Positions 1 to 8,774 of a stretch of 32,500 nt of DNA are shown piece after piece; within the stretch, counting starts at the first letter, position 1, and each line of letters opens with the position of its first letter. Made by a program: the position numbers and the translations under genes. The notes under the pieces were generated by a model. That model was not told where the DNA came from. It did not search any database and saw nothing but the letters and a program-made list of their open reading frames with translations. Source of the DNA: Batkoa obscura. Taxonomy: Eukaryota > Entomophthoromycota > Entomophthoromycetes > Entomophthorales > Batkoaceae. The DNA lies in assembly GCA_030770535.1 (NCBI GenBank), contig JASVEC010000140.1, positions 1 to 32,500 on the forward strand. Reading direction: 5' to 3'.

Positions 1-842
1 CCCTAACCCTAACCCTAACTAACCCTAACCCTAACCCTAACCCTAACCCAACCCTAACCCTACCCTAACCCTAACCCTAACCCTAACCCTAACCCTAACC
101 CTAACCCTAACCCTAACCCTAACCCTAACCCTAACCCTAACCCTAACCCTAACCCTAACCCTAACCCTAACCCTAACCCTAACCCTAACCCTAACCCTAA
201 CCCTAACCCTAACCCTAACCCTAACCCTAACCCTAACCCTAACCCTAACCCTAACCCTAACCCTAACCCTAACCCTAACCCTAACCCTAACCCTAACCCT
301 AACCCTAACCCTAACCCTAACCCTAACCCTAACCCTAACCCTAACCCTAACCCTAACCCTAACCCTAACCCTAACCCTAACCCTAACCCTAACCCTAACC
401 CTAACCCTAACCCTAACCCTAACCCTAACCCTAACCCTAACCCTAACCCTAACCCTAACCCTAACCCTAACCCTAACCCTAACCCTAACCCTAACCCTAA
501 CCCTAACCCTAACCCTAACCCTAACCCTAACCCTAACCCTAACCCTAACCCTAACCCTAACCCTAACCCTAACCCTAACCCTAACCCTAACCCTAACCCT
601 AACCCTAACCCTAACCCTAACCCTAACCCTAACCCTAACCCTAACCCTAACCCTAACCCTAACCCTAACCCTAACCCTAACCCTAACCCTAACCCTAACC
701 CTAACCCTAACCCTAACCCTAACCCTAACCCTAACCCTAACCCTAACCCTAACCCTAACCCTAACCCTAACCCTAACCCTAACCCTAACCCTAACCCTAA
801 CCCTAACCCTAACCCTAACCCTAACCCTAACCCTAACCCTAA
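1..842 (+). repeat. Telomere, (CCCTAA)n array at the left chromosome end
   Basis: About 140 tandem copies of CCCTAA run from the first base to 842, where unique sequence begins with GAGGTAAC. Reading CCCTAA inward means the G-rich TTAGGG strand points outward, as expected for a left chromosome end. From about position 66 to 842 the array is perfect. In the first 65 bases there are three irregular units (CTAACTAACC near 17, CCCAACCC near 47, CCTACCCT near 59). The long arginine-valine open frame across this array is only its translation. Confidence 0.98.
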
Positions 843-989
843 GAGGTAACATTAATTTTTTTAACCAAACTATTCAACTTTGAAAAAAACTACCTTTAAA
901 CAGGCTAAATTCTTATTTTGATTTTTCCTATTTTAACTTAAATTTGGATCAACCAATCTTTCCTCTTATAAACATCACATCTGATAATC
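843..989. other. Telomere-adjacent AT-rich spacer
   Basis: Transition from the telomere array into subtelomeric sequence. I see no gene, no degenerate telomere repeats and no match to the other repeats of the window. Confidence 0.6.
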
Positions 990-1199
990 TTTATCATTTT
1001 TCTACTAACTTGATTTGCCGGCTGTGTAAACCTTGTAATACTACTTCAATTATAATTTTAACCTCTCAATACCAGTTAAAAAATCCCATAAACCAAAAAG
1101 TTCTTTATTACAAAATTATTAATACTTAGCTACTAATGAGATAACTCCAATACTTATTGCAAAAGTAATAGCTAATAGGTGTTAGAATTTTATATTTCA

Positions 1200-1252
1200 A
1201 TTAAATTTTTTAATATTTACTACTTTTTTAATATTTACTACTTTTTTAATAT
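1200..1252. repeat. Short tandem duplication
   Basis: The unit TTTTTTAATATTTACTAC occurs twice in tandem inside E1 and begins a third time. E2 has only one unit at the matching place (about 3430-3455), so the expansion is private to E1. Confidence 0.7.
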
Positions 1253-1633
1253 TATTTTTGTTTTGTTTTTACTATTTTAAACTACTTTTGGTCGTGTTAT
1301 AGTTATAACCCAGTGTTTAGTGTTACTCTCATTAATTTCACCTAAAAATAAAAATACTTGTTTTTTTAATATTATTTATATATACTTAATATTAATAATA
1401 AATCAATTTTAAACTTTTTATTATTATTTAATATTAAGTTTAAATATCATTGTTTAGTTTTATTTATTTGTTTATATTTATACGTACTTATATATAGAAA
1501 TTATGTTAAATAAAGTTTATGGTTTTTTACTCGGTTTTTTAATTTAGTTTAAATTTTTAATAATTTTCATTTAATAGCAGAAAACTATCAATATTTGTTA
1601 TTTTAATATTTGATATTCTTAAAATAGATTTTT

Positions 1634-1696
1634 AAGTTTTTTATTTAAATAGCATTTAAAAAATAAAAAAAGCCATAAAGCTAAAAAAACATCTTT
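1634..1696 (-). mobile_element. MITE family A, old partial copy A1
   Basis: Degenerate A copy with recognisable core and right end (AAAAAAACATCTTTATAT). It matches A4 in E2 (4814-4910), so this insertion predates the E duplication. Confidence 0.6.
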
Positions 1697-2011
1697 ATAT
1701 ATTATTATTTATTTCATTATTTATTTCATTATTTATTTATAATAATGAATAGTTTTTTTATTTAATATAGAATAATTTAATTATAAAAAACTTATATAAA
1801 AACCAGATTTAATATTTAAAAAATTTTCAATATTTAATCTTATAATAAAAAATAGCAAAAGTAGCTATTTAATAATTTTAATTAAAACATAAGTTTGTTT
1901 AAAATGTGATATATGAATTTATTTTTAGATTAGATTATTTATTATTAACTTGTCTGAATAAGTATAACTATTATAACATTATAGCATAAACTTATTATAA
2001 ATATAAAAGCT

Positions 2012-2436
2012 ATTATTTTTAAAGTTATTATATTTTAGTTAAAATTATTTTAAATAAAATTATTTTATTTTATTAGTTATAATTATTTTTATGCTTGTTT
2101 TTATTATTTTATATAGTTTATTAATAAATATTTTATACTTATAAATTAAAGTCTATTTTAATTATAAAACTTAAAGCTTATTAATTTTCAGTTCTATTCA
2201 GAATTATAATATTTTATTATATAATTAAATTTTATATTTTATATACATTTTCAGCTTTTTATTACAAAACATAAAGATGTCCGAATTAGTTTCAGAATTT
2301 AATTAAAAACTAATCCGAATTTTAAGTTTTTAAATTTGTAAGTCTTTAGTATATAATTGGTTAAATTTAATTTAAAAACTTATTTTTATTATTTTATTCT
2401 TATTAAATGTTTAATAGATATATAATATATAAATAT
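2012..2436. other. AT-rich non-coding stretch
   Basis: Very AT-rich sequence with no gene. Near 2277-2325 there is a patch starting GATGTCCGAATTAGTTTCAG that resembles the end of transposon C, followed by a partial inverted copy (ACTAATCCGAATT); it may be a tiny C-end derivative. A similar patch lies at 17907-17955. Confidence 0.5.
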
Positions 2437-2909
2437 TGTGAAAGTTGGTACTCAGTAGTAGGAGTTAAAAGTAGTTCTTGCTTGATTAACTTGCCTTGAG
2501 TCGAACGGTCTTAGTTTATATAACTAAGATAGACTTAACTTAATAGAAATAGTACGTAATAAGCTACGAATTATGTAAAACAAGTATAATGGAAGATACT
2601 ACTGTAAAATCTATGTAAGATGTTGTCAGAAAGACTTAGTGACTTTGTTAATAGTACGATATCAGGGAGTAATCCAATTAAAAAGCCTCGAGTTATCATA
2701 TTGAAGAATCTCTTTTATACTCCAATAGGTATGGATATCAAAACGAGAGGATAATATTCTTTGCAATATAAAGTTATAAATTCTCGCACCAAATCAAAAT
2801 AAGGGACTCTAACTTGATTGTGCTTGAACTTGAGAACACAGCAACTTAAGTGATTGTTGTGTTATAATCAATTCAAGAGCTAATAAAGCTAATAACCCAA
2901 TATTTCATA
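2437..2909 (+). mobile_element. Solo-LTR-like repeat B, copy B1
   Basis: Begins TGTGAAAGTTGGTACTCAG and ends near a variant of TTTCACA. Its interior shares the conserved segments of the family, including the 19-bp palindrome-like CTTAGTTTATATAACTAAG and the AATAAGCTACGAATTATG motif. Its 3' part is of the type seen in B4, B6 and B9 (GAACACAGCAACTT, then GTTGTGTTATAATCAATT). No flanking duplication is visible. The TG/CA ends, a size of about 0.47 kb and the absence of coding sequence suggest a lone long terminal repeat; a non-autonomous DNA element with very short inverted ends is the alternative. Confidence 0.6.
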
Positions 2910-3140
2910 AACTTTAACCTTAATTTCTATATTAAAAAGTAATCTTAATATTTTTAATAATAAAAAACCTTTTATGTAATATGAAAAGTTGTATAATTTT
3001 AATGATCTTATAAATATTTAAACAAAACAATTTATGAATATAATTTAATAACTTTAAAATAAATTTATTTATAAATATAAAATGTTTTTTAATTTTTTAA
3101 TTTTTTAACAATTATAATAATTGTTTTATAAACTATATAT

Positions 3141-3238
3141 GGGGGTGTTTTTTTTGGCTTCATTATTTTTTCATCTTTTAAGCGCTATTTGAGTGGAAAA
3201 ACTGTTAGTAAAATTCTTAAACATAAAAATACATCCCC
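3141..3238 (+). mobile_element. MITE family A, copy A2 (complete, 98 bp)
   Basis: Typical member, used here to define the family. One end reads GGGGGTGTTTTTTTTGG and the other, read inward, GGGGATGTATTTTT. In between is a conserved core with AAGCGCTATTTGAG and GTTAGTAAAATTCTTAAAC. It is flanked by ATAT on both sides (3137-3140 and 3239-3242), a 4-bp target duplication. There is no coding capacity. The GGGGGTGT end, followed by a GGCTTCAT/GGTTTCAT motif, resembles the terminus of transposon C, so the C transposase is the likely source of its mobility. Confidence 0.9.
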
Positions 3239-3256
3239 ATATAATAAACTTTACAA

Positions 3257-3797
3257 TTATCATGTTAACTTAATTTACTAATTATATAAACTTTATATTA
3301 ATTTTTTAATTATAATTTTTGACATTAGTTAAAAATCCTATAAATTAAAAATTTATTGTTATAAAACTATTAATAAAATGATTTAAATATTTATTGTAAA
3401 AATAATAACTAATAAGTATTATAAAATTTTGAATATTTATTAGTTTTTTAGTATTATTTTTGTGTTTTAGAGTTGTTTTTGTTTATTTTAAGCCATTTTT
3501 AATTGTATTATAACTAAGCTAATATTTAGTATTACTTTTATTAACTTTATCTAATTTTAACCTTGATTTTAATAAAATAAAATAAAAATACTTATGTTTT
3601 TTTAGTTTTAGTTTAAAGTATTTTTTTAATATTATTTATATATATTTAATATTAATAATAAACCAGTTTTAAGCTCTTTATTATTATTTAATATTAAGTT
3701 TAAATATTGTTATTTAGTTTTATTTATTTGTTTATATTAAATAAAGTTTATGATTTTTTACTCAGTTTTTTAATTTAGTTTAAATTTTAAATAGTTA
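3257..3797 (+). repeat. Subtelomeric repeat E, copy E2, left part
   Basis: Matches 990-1557 of E1. Differences are dominated by C-to-T and G-to-A changes: over 3271-3296 versus 1011-1036 all ten mismatches are of this kind. The copy is interrupted at its right side by the B2 insertion. Confidence 0.75.
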
Positions 3798-4343
3798 TGT
3801 GAAAGTTGATACTCAGTAGTAGGAGTTAAAAGCAGTTCTTGCTTGATTAACTTGCCTTGAGTCGAACGGTCTTAGTTTATGTAACTAAGATAGACTTAAA
3901 TGAATAAGAATAATACGTAATAAGCTACGAATTATGTAAAACAAGTATAATAGATAATACTACTGTAAAATCTACGTAAGATATTGTCAGAAAGTCTTAG
4001 TGGTTTTATTAATGGTACGATATCAGGGAGTAATCCAATTAAAAAGCATCGAGTTAGTATGTTGAAGAATCTCTTTTATACTCCAATTGGGTGGTTATAT
4101 GTAAGGGGTATAATAGTTATTCCTTATTATAGTTGCCAAGTATGGACATTAAAACGTGGACAATAAGTTCTTCATGATCAGGTGGTAGTAATTCTCACAG
4201 CAAATCTATATAAGGAACTCAGGATTGATTATACCACATGGATCACGATCAAATTGATTACAAGACTACAACTAGTTTTGTAAACGAGTCAAATGATTGT
4301 TATGTTATAATTAATCTGAGAGCTAATAAAGCAATATTTCACA
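3798..4343 (+). mobile_element. Solo-LTR-like repeat B, copy B2
   Basis: A 546-bp copy with TGTGAAAG and TTTCACA ends. Its first ~425 bp are identical, as far as I can check by eye, to copy B3 on the opposite strand (5650 down to about 5226). The two then diverge: B2 has the long 3' type (ATTACAAGACTACAACTAG, as in B5). A 60-codon open frame within it recurs unchanged in B3, which follows from sequence identity and is not evidence of a gene. The left flank is E2-left; the right flank is E2-right in inverted orientation. Confidence 0.65.
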
Positions 4344-4708
4344 GCTTTTAGATTTATAATAAGTTTCTTTTATAATATTATAATAGTTATACTTATTCAG
4401 ATAAGCTAATAATAAATAATCTAATTTAAAAATAAATATAAACATTTTAAATTAAAAAATATTAATATTTTTAAGAGTTATTTTACCATATTTAGCTTTT
4501 ATTATAAAATTCGTTATTATTATGATAGTTAAGACTTTTATTTATCAAAAAGTAACTTGAAAATAAATTTATATATTATATCCAAACAAGCTTATGTTTT
4601 AATTAAAATTATTTTCAATATTAAATCTGGCTTTTATATAAGTTTTTTGTAATTAAATTATTTTATATTAAATAAGAGAGCTATTTATTATTATGAATAA
4701 TAATACAT

Positions 4709-4807
4709 GAGGATATATTTTTTTGTTTAATAATTTTACTAGCGGTCTTTCCACTTAAATAGCGCTTAAAAAATGGAAAAAGTAATAAAACCAAAAAAAC
4801 ATCCTTC
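4709..4807 (-). mobile_element. MITE family A, copy A3
   Basis: Starts GAGGATATATTTTTTTG and ends near ACATCCTTC. It is absent from the matching place in E1, so it arrived after the E duplication. Confidence 0.85.
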
Positions 4808-4813
4808 ATATAA

Positions 4814-4910
4814 AAACATGTTTTTTTAGCTTTATAACTTTTTTTATTCTTTAAATGCTATTTAAATAAAAAATTATTAGTAAAATTTTTAAACAAAAAA
4901 ATACGTTTTT
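4814..4910 (+). mobile_element. MITE family A, old copy A4
   Basis: Strongly decayed: all terminal G and C runs are lost, but the core (TTTAAATGCTATTTAAAT, then TTAGTAAAATTTTTAAAC) is readable. Shared with E1 as A1. Confidence 0.7.
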
Positions 4911-5172
4911 ATATATGTAAATAATTAATTCGAATTAAAATGAAAGTTAATATATAATCAGTTTTTTTAATTAGCTACTTATTTTAATAAATATAAAATT
5001 TTAATTAAAATTATGGTAAAATTAAAGTTTATGCTAAATAATTTATATTATATTATTATTAAAACATTACAAAAACAATATAAAGCAGAAATAAAAAACT
5101 CAAAAATCTATTTTAAAAATATCATATTAAAATAACAAATATTAATAACTTTCTGCTATTAAACGAAAACCA

Positions 5173-5650
5173 TGTGAAATATCGCTTCATCAGCTCTAGG
5201 ATTGATTATAATATAATAATCAATTCTGAGTTCCTTATATAGATTTGCTGTGAGAATTACTACCACCTGATCATGAAGAACTTATTGTCCACGTTTTAAT
5301 GTCCATACTTGGCAACTATAATAAGGAATAACTATTATACCCCTTACATATAACCACCCAATTGGAGTATAAAAGAGATTCTTCAACATACTAACTCGAT
5401 GCTTTTTAATTGGATTACTCCCTGATATCGTACCATTAATAAAACCACTAAGACTTTCTGACAATATCTTACGTAGATTTTACAGTAGTATTATCTATTA
5501 TACTTGTTTTACATAATTCGTAGCTTATTACGTATTATTCTTATTCATTTAAGTCTATCTTAGTTACATAAACTAAGACCGTTCGACTCAAGGCAAGTTA
5601 ATCAAGCAAGAACTGCTTTTAACTCCTACTACTGAGTATCAACTTTCACA
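5173..5650 (-). mobile_element. Solo-LTR-like repeat B, copy B3
   Basis: A 478-bp copy on the minus strand with a short 3' type (ATTGATTATAATATAATAATC hairpin near its end). The 5' ~425 bp equal B2. On its 5' side it cuts directly into MITE copy A5; on its 3' side it abuts E2-right. Confidence 0.65.
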
Positions 5651-5730
5651 TTTCATCACTTTTCTATTTTCAAGTACTATTTAAGTAGAATAATTGTTAG
5701 TAAAATTCTTAAATAAAAAAATACATCCCC
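5651..5730 (+). mobile_element. MITE family A, copy A5, truncated by B3
   Basis: Contains TTTCATCAC through ACATCCCC with an ATAT flank at 5731, but its GGGGGTGT end is missing where B3 begins. It is the mirror image of A6. Confidence 0.8.
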
Positions 5731-6005
5731 ATATTTATAGTAAATATACCAACTGTAAGTTAATCAAAAATTAAATTACTTATTGCTAATTTATTTAAAT
5801 AAGTGTAAAAGCCATTATTTTTAAAATTATTACATTGTAATTAAAAAAATATTAGATAAAATAATGCCACCTGTGTAAGTTAATTTAAATAAAATAGTTT
5901 TAAATAGTTTAACAAAATAATATAAATCATAAAAACTAATTTTATAATTTATGTTTTAGTTATTTAAATTTCGTTTTATTTTATTTTATTTTTATTAGCT
6001 TATAT
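5731..6005. other. AT-rich spacer between two inverted A+B units
   Basis: No gene. The stretch from about 5800 resembles 23690-23905 (shared AATAATGCCAC, then a similar AT-rich run), so this may be another dispersed repeat related to E. Confidence 0.5.
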
Positions 6006-6085
6006 GGGGATATATTTTTTTGTTTAATAATTTTACTAACAATCTTTCTGCTCAAATAGTACTTGAAAATAGAAAAGTGATGAAA
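6006..6085 (-). mobile_element. MITE family A, copy A6, truncated by B4
   Basis: Begins GGGGATATATTTTTTTG after an ATAT flank and stops at GTGATGAAA where B4 starts. Same 80-bp extent as A5 in mirror orientation. Confidence 0.8.
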
Positions 6086-6549
6086 TGTGAAAGTTGATAC
6101 TCAGTAGTAGGAGTTAAAAGCAGTTCTTGCTTGATTAACTTGCCTTGAGTCGAACGGTCTTAGTTTATGTAACTAAGATAGACTTAAATGAATAAGAATA
6201 ATACGTAATAAGCTACGAATTATGTAAAACAAGTATAATGGAAGATACTACTGTAAAATCTATGTAAGATGTTGTCAGAAAGACTTAGTGACTTTATTAA
6301 TGGTACGATATCAGGGAGTAATCCAATTAAAAAGCCTCGAGTTATCATATTGAAGAATCTCTTTTATACTCCAATAGGTATGGATATTAAAACGAGAGGG
6401 TGTTATTCCTTCCAATATGAAGTTAGAAATTCTCACAGCAAATCAAAATAAGGGACTCTGACTTGATTGTGTTTGAACTTAAGAACACAGCAACTTGAGT
6501 GATTGTTGTGTTATAATCAATTCGAGAGCTAATAAAGCAATATTTCACA
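6086..6549 (+). mobile_element. Solo-LTR-like repeat B, copy B4
   Basis: A 464-bp copy with clean TGTGAAAG and TTTCACA ends. Both flanks are MITE A sequence, but from different A copies: the left is the interior of A6, the right is the start of A7 lacking its first bases. Unmatched flanks indicate recombination between B copies rather than a simple insertion. The 5' part follows B2/B3, the middle and 3' part follow B1. Confidence 0.65.
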
Positions 6550-6644
6550 GATGTATCTTTTTGTTTAAGAATTTTACTAACAATCTTTCCGCTCAAATAG
6601 CACTTAAAAAATAGAAAAAGTAATGAAACCAAAAAAACATTCCC
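6550..6644 (-). mobile_element. MITE family A, copy A7
   Basis: Runs from GATGTATC, directly against the end of B4 with its terminal G run missing, to CATTCCC followed by ATAT. Confidence 0.85.
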
Positions 6645-6819
6645 ATATTATCAAATTTCATAAATTATTTATATTAAGTAGTTATTAAATTATTAAACTG
6701 TTTTTGAATACTTATTTTAATATACGAAATATAATATTTTAAAAAAAAGCTTTTAATTTAATATTTAAAAAGATTATTTAAAAGCTATGAAATTTGGTGT
6801 CAAAACTTAATTGCTTTAT

Positions 6820-6917
6820 GGGGATGTATTTTTGTGTTTAAGAATTTCACTAACAATTTTCTACTCAAATAGCGCTTAAAAGATGGAAAAAGTAATGAAA
6901 CCAAAAAAAACATCCTC
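6820..6917 (-). mobile_element. MITE family A, copy A8
   Basis: Complete copy, GGGGATGTATTTTTG to ACATCCTC, with a perfect TTAT target duplication (6816-6819 and 6918-6921). This non-ATAT duplication supports a 4-bp rather than 2-bp target duplication for the family. Confidence 0.9.
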
Positions 6918-7117
6918 TTATGTTAGTTATAAAAAGCTGAAAGTTAAAAAAATGCGTAAAATAAAAAAAAGTTATTTAATAAAAGATAAAGCTATATTAG
7001 CAATAATAATAATAAAATATTTATATAAAAATATTATTTAATATGATTAAATGTAATAAAAAGCTGAAAGATGTAAATAAAGTTTGAAATACATTTATAT
7101 AATAAAATATAAAATAA

Positions 7118-7121
7118 TATA

Positions 7122-7157
<36 letters not shown>
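7118..7157. repeat. (ATA)n microsatellite
   Basis: About twelve ATA/AAT trinucleotide units in an otherwise AT-rich run. Confidence 0.9.
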
Positions 7158-7159
<2 letters not shown>

Positions 7160-7184
7160 TACTAATATTATAATCTATTATTAA

Positions 7185-7382
7185 AAATAAAATAAATATA
7201 GCAATAAAAAATGAAGCAAAGATAGAGAAAAACTTTAATAAAGGAAAAAAGTTATATAAATCTTATAAATCTTATATTGATACTCAAAAAAACATATTTA
7301 ATAAAATTATTAAAAATTCAATAAACTAAATTTAATAAATTTAGGCTATTATAATAAACAAGCTATATCAGTATTAAAGTTT
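7185..7382 (+). pseudogene. Fragment of transposon C transposase (C5)
   Basis: Matches the middle of the transposase of copy C1 (minus strand 21480-21230). Recognisable pieces are the lysine/glutamate-rich segment ending in SYIDTQKN (compare DTQKNIPNE in C1) and the piece YNKQAISVLKF. It is cut on its right by MITE A9. Frames are broken, and neither transposon end is attached. Confidence 0.7.
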
Positions 7383-7480
7383 GGGGGTGTTTTTTTTAGT
7401 TTTATTACTTTTTCCATTTTTTAAGCGCTATTTGAGTAAAACAATTGTTAATAAAATTCTTAAACAAAAAAATACATTCT
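7383..7480 (+). mobile_element. MITE family A, copy A9
   Basis: GGGGGTGTTTTTTTTAG to ACATTCT. Inserted into the C5 fragment. Confidence 0.85.
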
Positions 7481-7591
7481 TATATATTGTTTAATAACAT
7501 GATTGACTTGTTTTCAAAGTTAAAAAAGCTAAGTTATTATTTTTAAATAATAATTAAAAAATATCAAGTATTCTAATTAGCTTATATAATA

Positions 7592-7806
7592 AGGAAAAGC
7601 ACATAATATAAACTTTATAATTTATTTATATTAATTTTGACAATTATAGCTTTAATATATTTTTTTAAATATAAGAGTTTCAGATTTAATATAAGTAAAA
7701 ATCAATATAGTTGTTTTTAAATAATTAATAACGATAAAATATTAATATTATAATCTATTATTAAAAATATCAAAAGAATAAAAATGAGCAAATCAAAATT
7801 ATTATA
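7592..7806 (+). pseudogene. Fragment of transposon C transposase (C4, N-terminal part)
   Basis: Follows the N-terminal third of the C1 transposase: the region of CACATAATATAAAC (C1: STLYKHC), then AAAATCAATATAGTTG (C1: RNQYDY), then GAGCAAATCAAAATTATTAT (C1: DEQIEIII). An internal part is missing between these pieces. It ends at MITE A10. Confidence 0.7.
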
Positions 7807-7807
7807 T

Positions 7808-7880
7808 AGGGATGTATTTTTTTATTTAAGAATTTTACTAACAGTTTTTCCGCCCAAATAGTGCTTAAAAGAAACACCTT
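7808..7880 (-). mobile_element. MITE family A, copy A10 (internally deleted)
   Basis: Starts AGGGATGTATTTTTTT and ends GAAACACCTT, lacking about 25 bp of the usual core. Its left flank is the N-terminal coding part of C and its right flank the region downstream of the C gene, so it sits at a ~1.1-kb deletion of C. Confidence 0.8.
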
Positions 7881-7950
7881 TAAATATTAATATTACTTAA
7901 GTTATTAATAGCTAAGTTAATAAATAGCCAAAGAGCAAATAGTTATGATA
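7881..7950 (+). mobile_element. Fragment of transposon C, downstream region (C4 continued)
   Basis: AATATTACTTAAG then GCTAAGTTAATAAATAG and AAAGAGCAAATAGTTATGATA match the non-coding part of C1 near 20545-20490 (minus strand). It stops where B5 begins. Confidence 0.7.
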
Positions 7951-7952
7951 AT

Positions 7953-8503
7953 CATGAAAATTGGTACTTTAGTGGTTGGAGTTAAAAGCAGTTTTTCCTT
8001 AATTAACTGGCTATAAGTTAAAAAGTCTTAGTTTATATAACTAAGATAGATTCAAGTTAACAAAATAGTATACAATAAGCTACAACCTATATAAAACAAA
8101 TAAATTAAAAAATGTTACTGTAAAATTTATACAAAATGTTATAAAACTTAATAGCTTTATTAGAAATACAATAACAGGAAATAATTCAGTTAAAAAGCCT
8201 TAATTATTATATTAAAAAAAATTTGTACTCCAACTAGGTGGCTGTATATAAAAAACATAATAACAGTTATACTTTTTTATTTAATTCCCAAGTATGGATG
8301 TTAAAATAAGGAGATAATATTTTTTACAATTAGGTGTAAAAATTCTCACACCAAATCAAGATAAAAAGCTCTGAATTGAATTGATTGTACTATATAAATC
8401 ATAGTCAAATTAATTACAAGACTGCAAACTAGTTGTTTTATAAACCAATTAAATAATTACTATATTATGATTAACTATAAAGTTAATAAACCAATATTTT
8501 ATA
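7953..8503 (+). mobile_element. Solo-LTR-like repeat B, old copy B5
   Basis: Strongly decayed but collinear over ~550 bp with the long type B2, including the CTTAGTTTATATAACTAAG palindrome and the ATTACAAGACTGCAAACTAG segment. Most differences from younger copies look like C-to-T and G-to-A changes. It lies next to C fragment C4. Confidence 0.65.
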
Positions 8504-8671
8504 TAATAAATAAAGCCAATTAATCCAATAAATTAATTTTTTATATATGTTAAATAATTCAAAATTATTAACAACCTTATATATTTTTGTTATTTTTAAA
8601 AAGCTTTAATATTTATTTAGTTGATTTTAAAAAATTAGGAATCCAAATAAATTTCAAAAAAAAAATGATAT

Positions 8672-8770
8672 GGAGGGTGTTTTTTTGGTTTCATTGCTTT
8701 TTCCATTTTTTAAGTGCTATTTGAGCGGAAAGATTGTTAGTAAAATTCTTAAACAAAAAAATACATCCCC
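8672..8770 (+). mobile_element. MITE family A, copy A11
   Basis: GGAGGGTGTTTTTTTGG to ACATCCCC, with ATAT on both sides. The 73-codon open frame starting at 8670 is a translation of this MITE and its flank. Confidence 0.9.
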
Positions 8771-8774
8771 ATAT

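Larger units (their letters stand above)
990..2011 (+). repeat. Subtelomeric repeat E, copy E1 (uninterrupted)
   Basis: About 1 kb that is repeated at 3257-3797 and then, in reverse orientation, at 5172-4344. Shared landmarks include the segment around 1330-1550 (matches 3530-3795), the stretch TTTAATAGCAG near 1572 (reverse complement near 5155), and the stretch GAATAAGTATAACTATTATA near 1956 (reverse complement near 4380). E1 lacks the B insertion found in E2 at the point matching about 1557, so it preserves the empty site. It keeps more G and C than E2. A 61-codon open frame at 944-1129 overlaps it but is not preserved in E2. Confidence 0.75.
4344..5172 (-). repeat. Subtelomeric repeat E, copy E2, right part (inverted)
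   Basis: Read on the minus strand, this continues E2 from where 3797 stops and matches 1557-2011 of E1. It contains A copies A3 and A4 and about 110 bp (around 4470-4570) not present in E1. It is bounded by B2 and B3, which lie in opposite orientation. Recombination between those two B copies would explain the inversion. Confidence 0.7.

Noticed and set aside
43-852. 269-codon open frame of alternating Arg and Val on the minus strand
   Set aside because: It is the translation of the telomere array and not a gene.
944-1129. 61-codon open frame with a CRLCKPC motif beside the telomere
   Set aside because: No homologue recognised, and the frame is not kept in the matching E2 copy. The cysteines come from the few GC-bearing bases of repeat E1. 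It could be a relic of something coding, but there is no support.
3984-5464. Two identical 60-codon open frames (3984-4166 plus strand, 5282-5464 minus strand)
   Set aside because: Both lie in B copies B2 and B3, which are identical there. Related frames in B4 and B6 differ or break. Identity reflects recombination of the repeat, not protein conservation.
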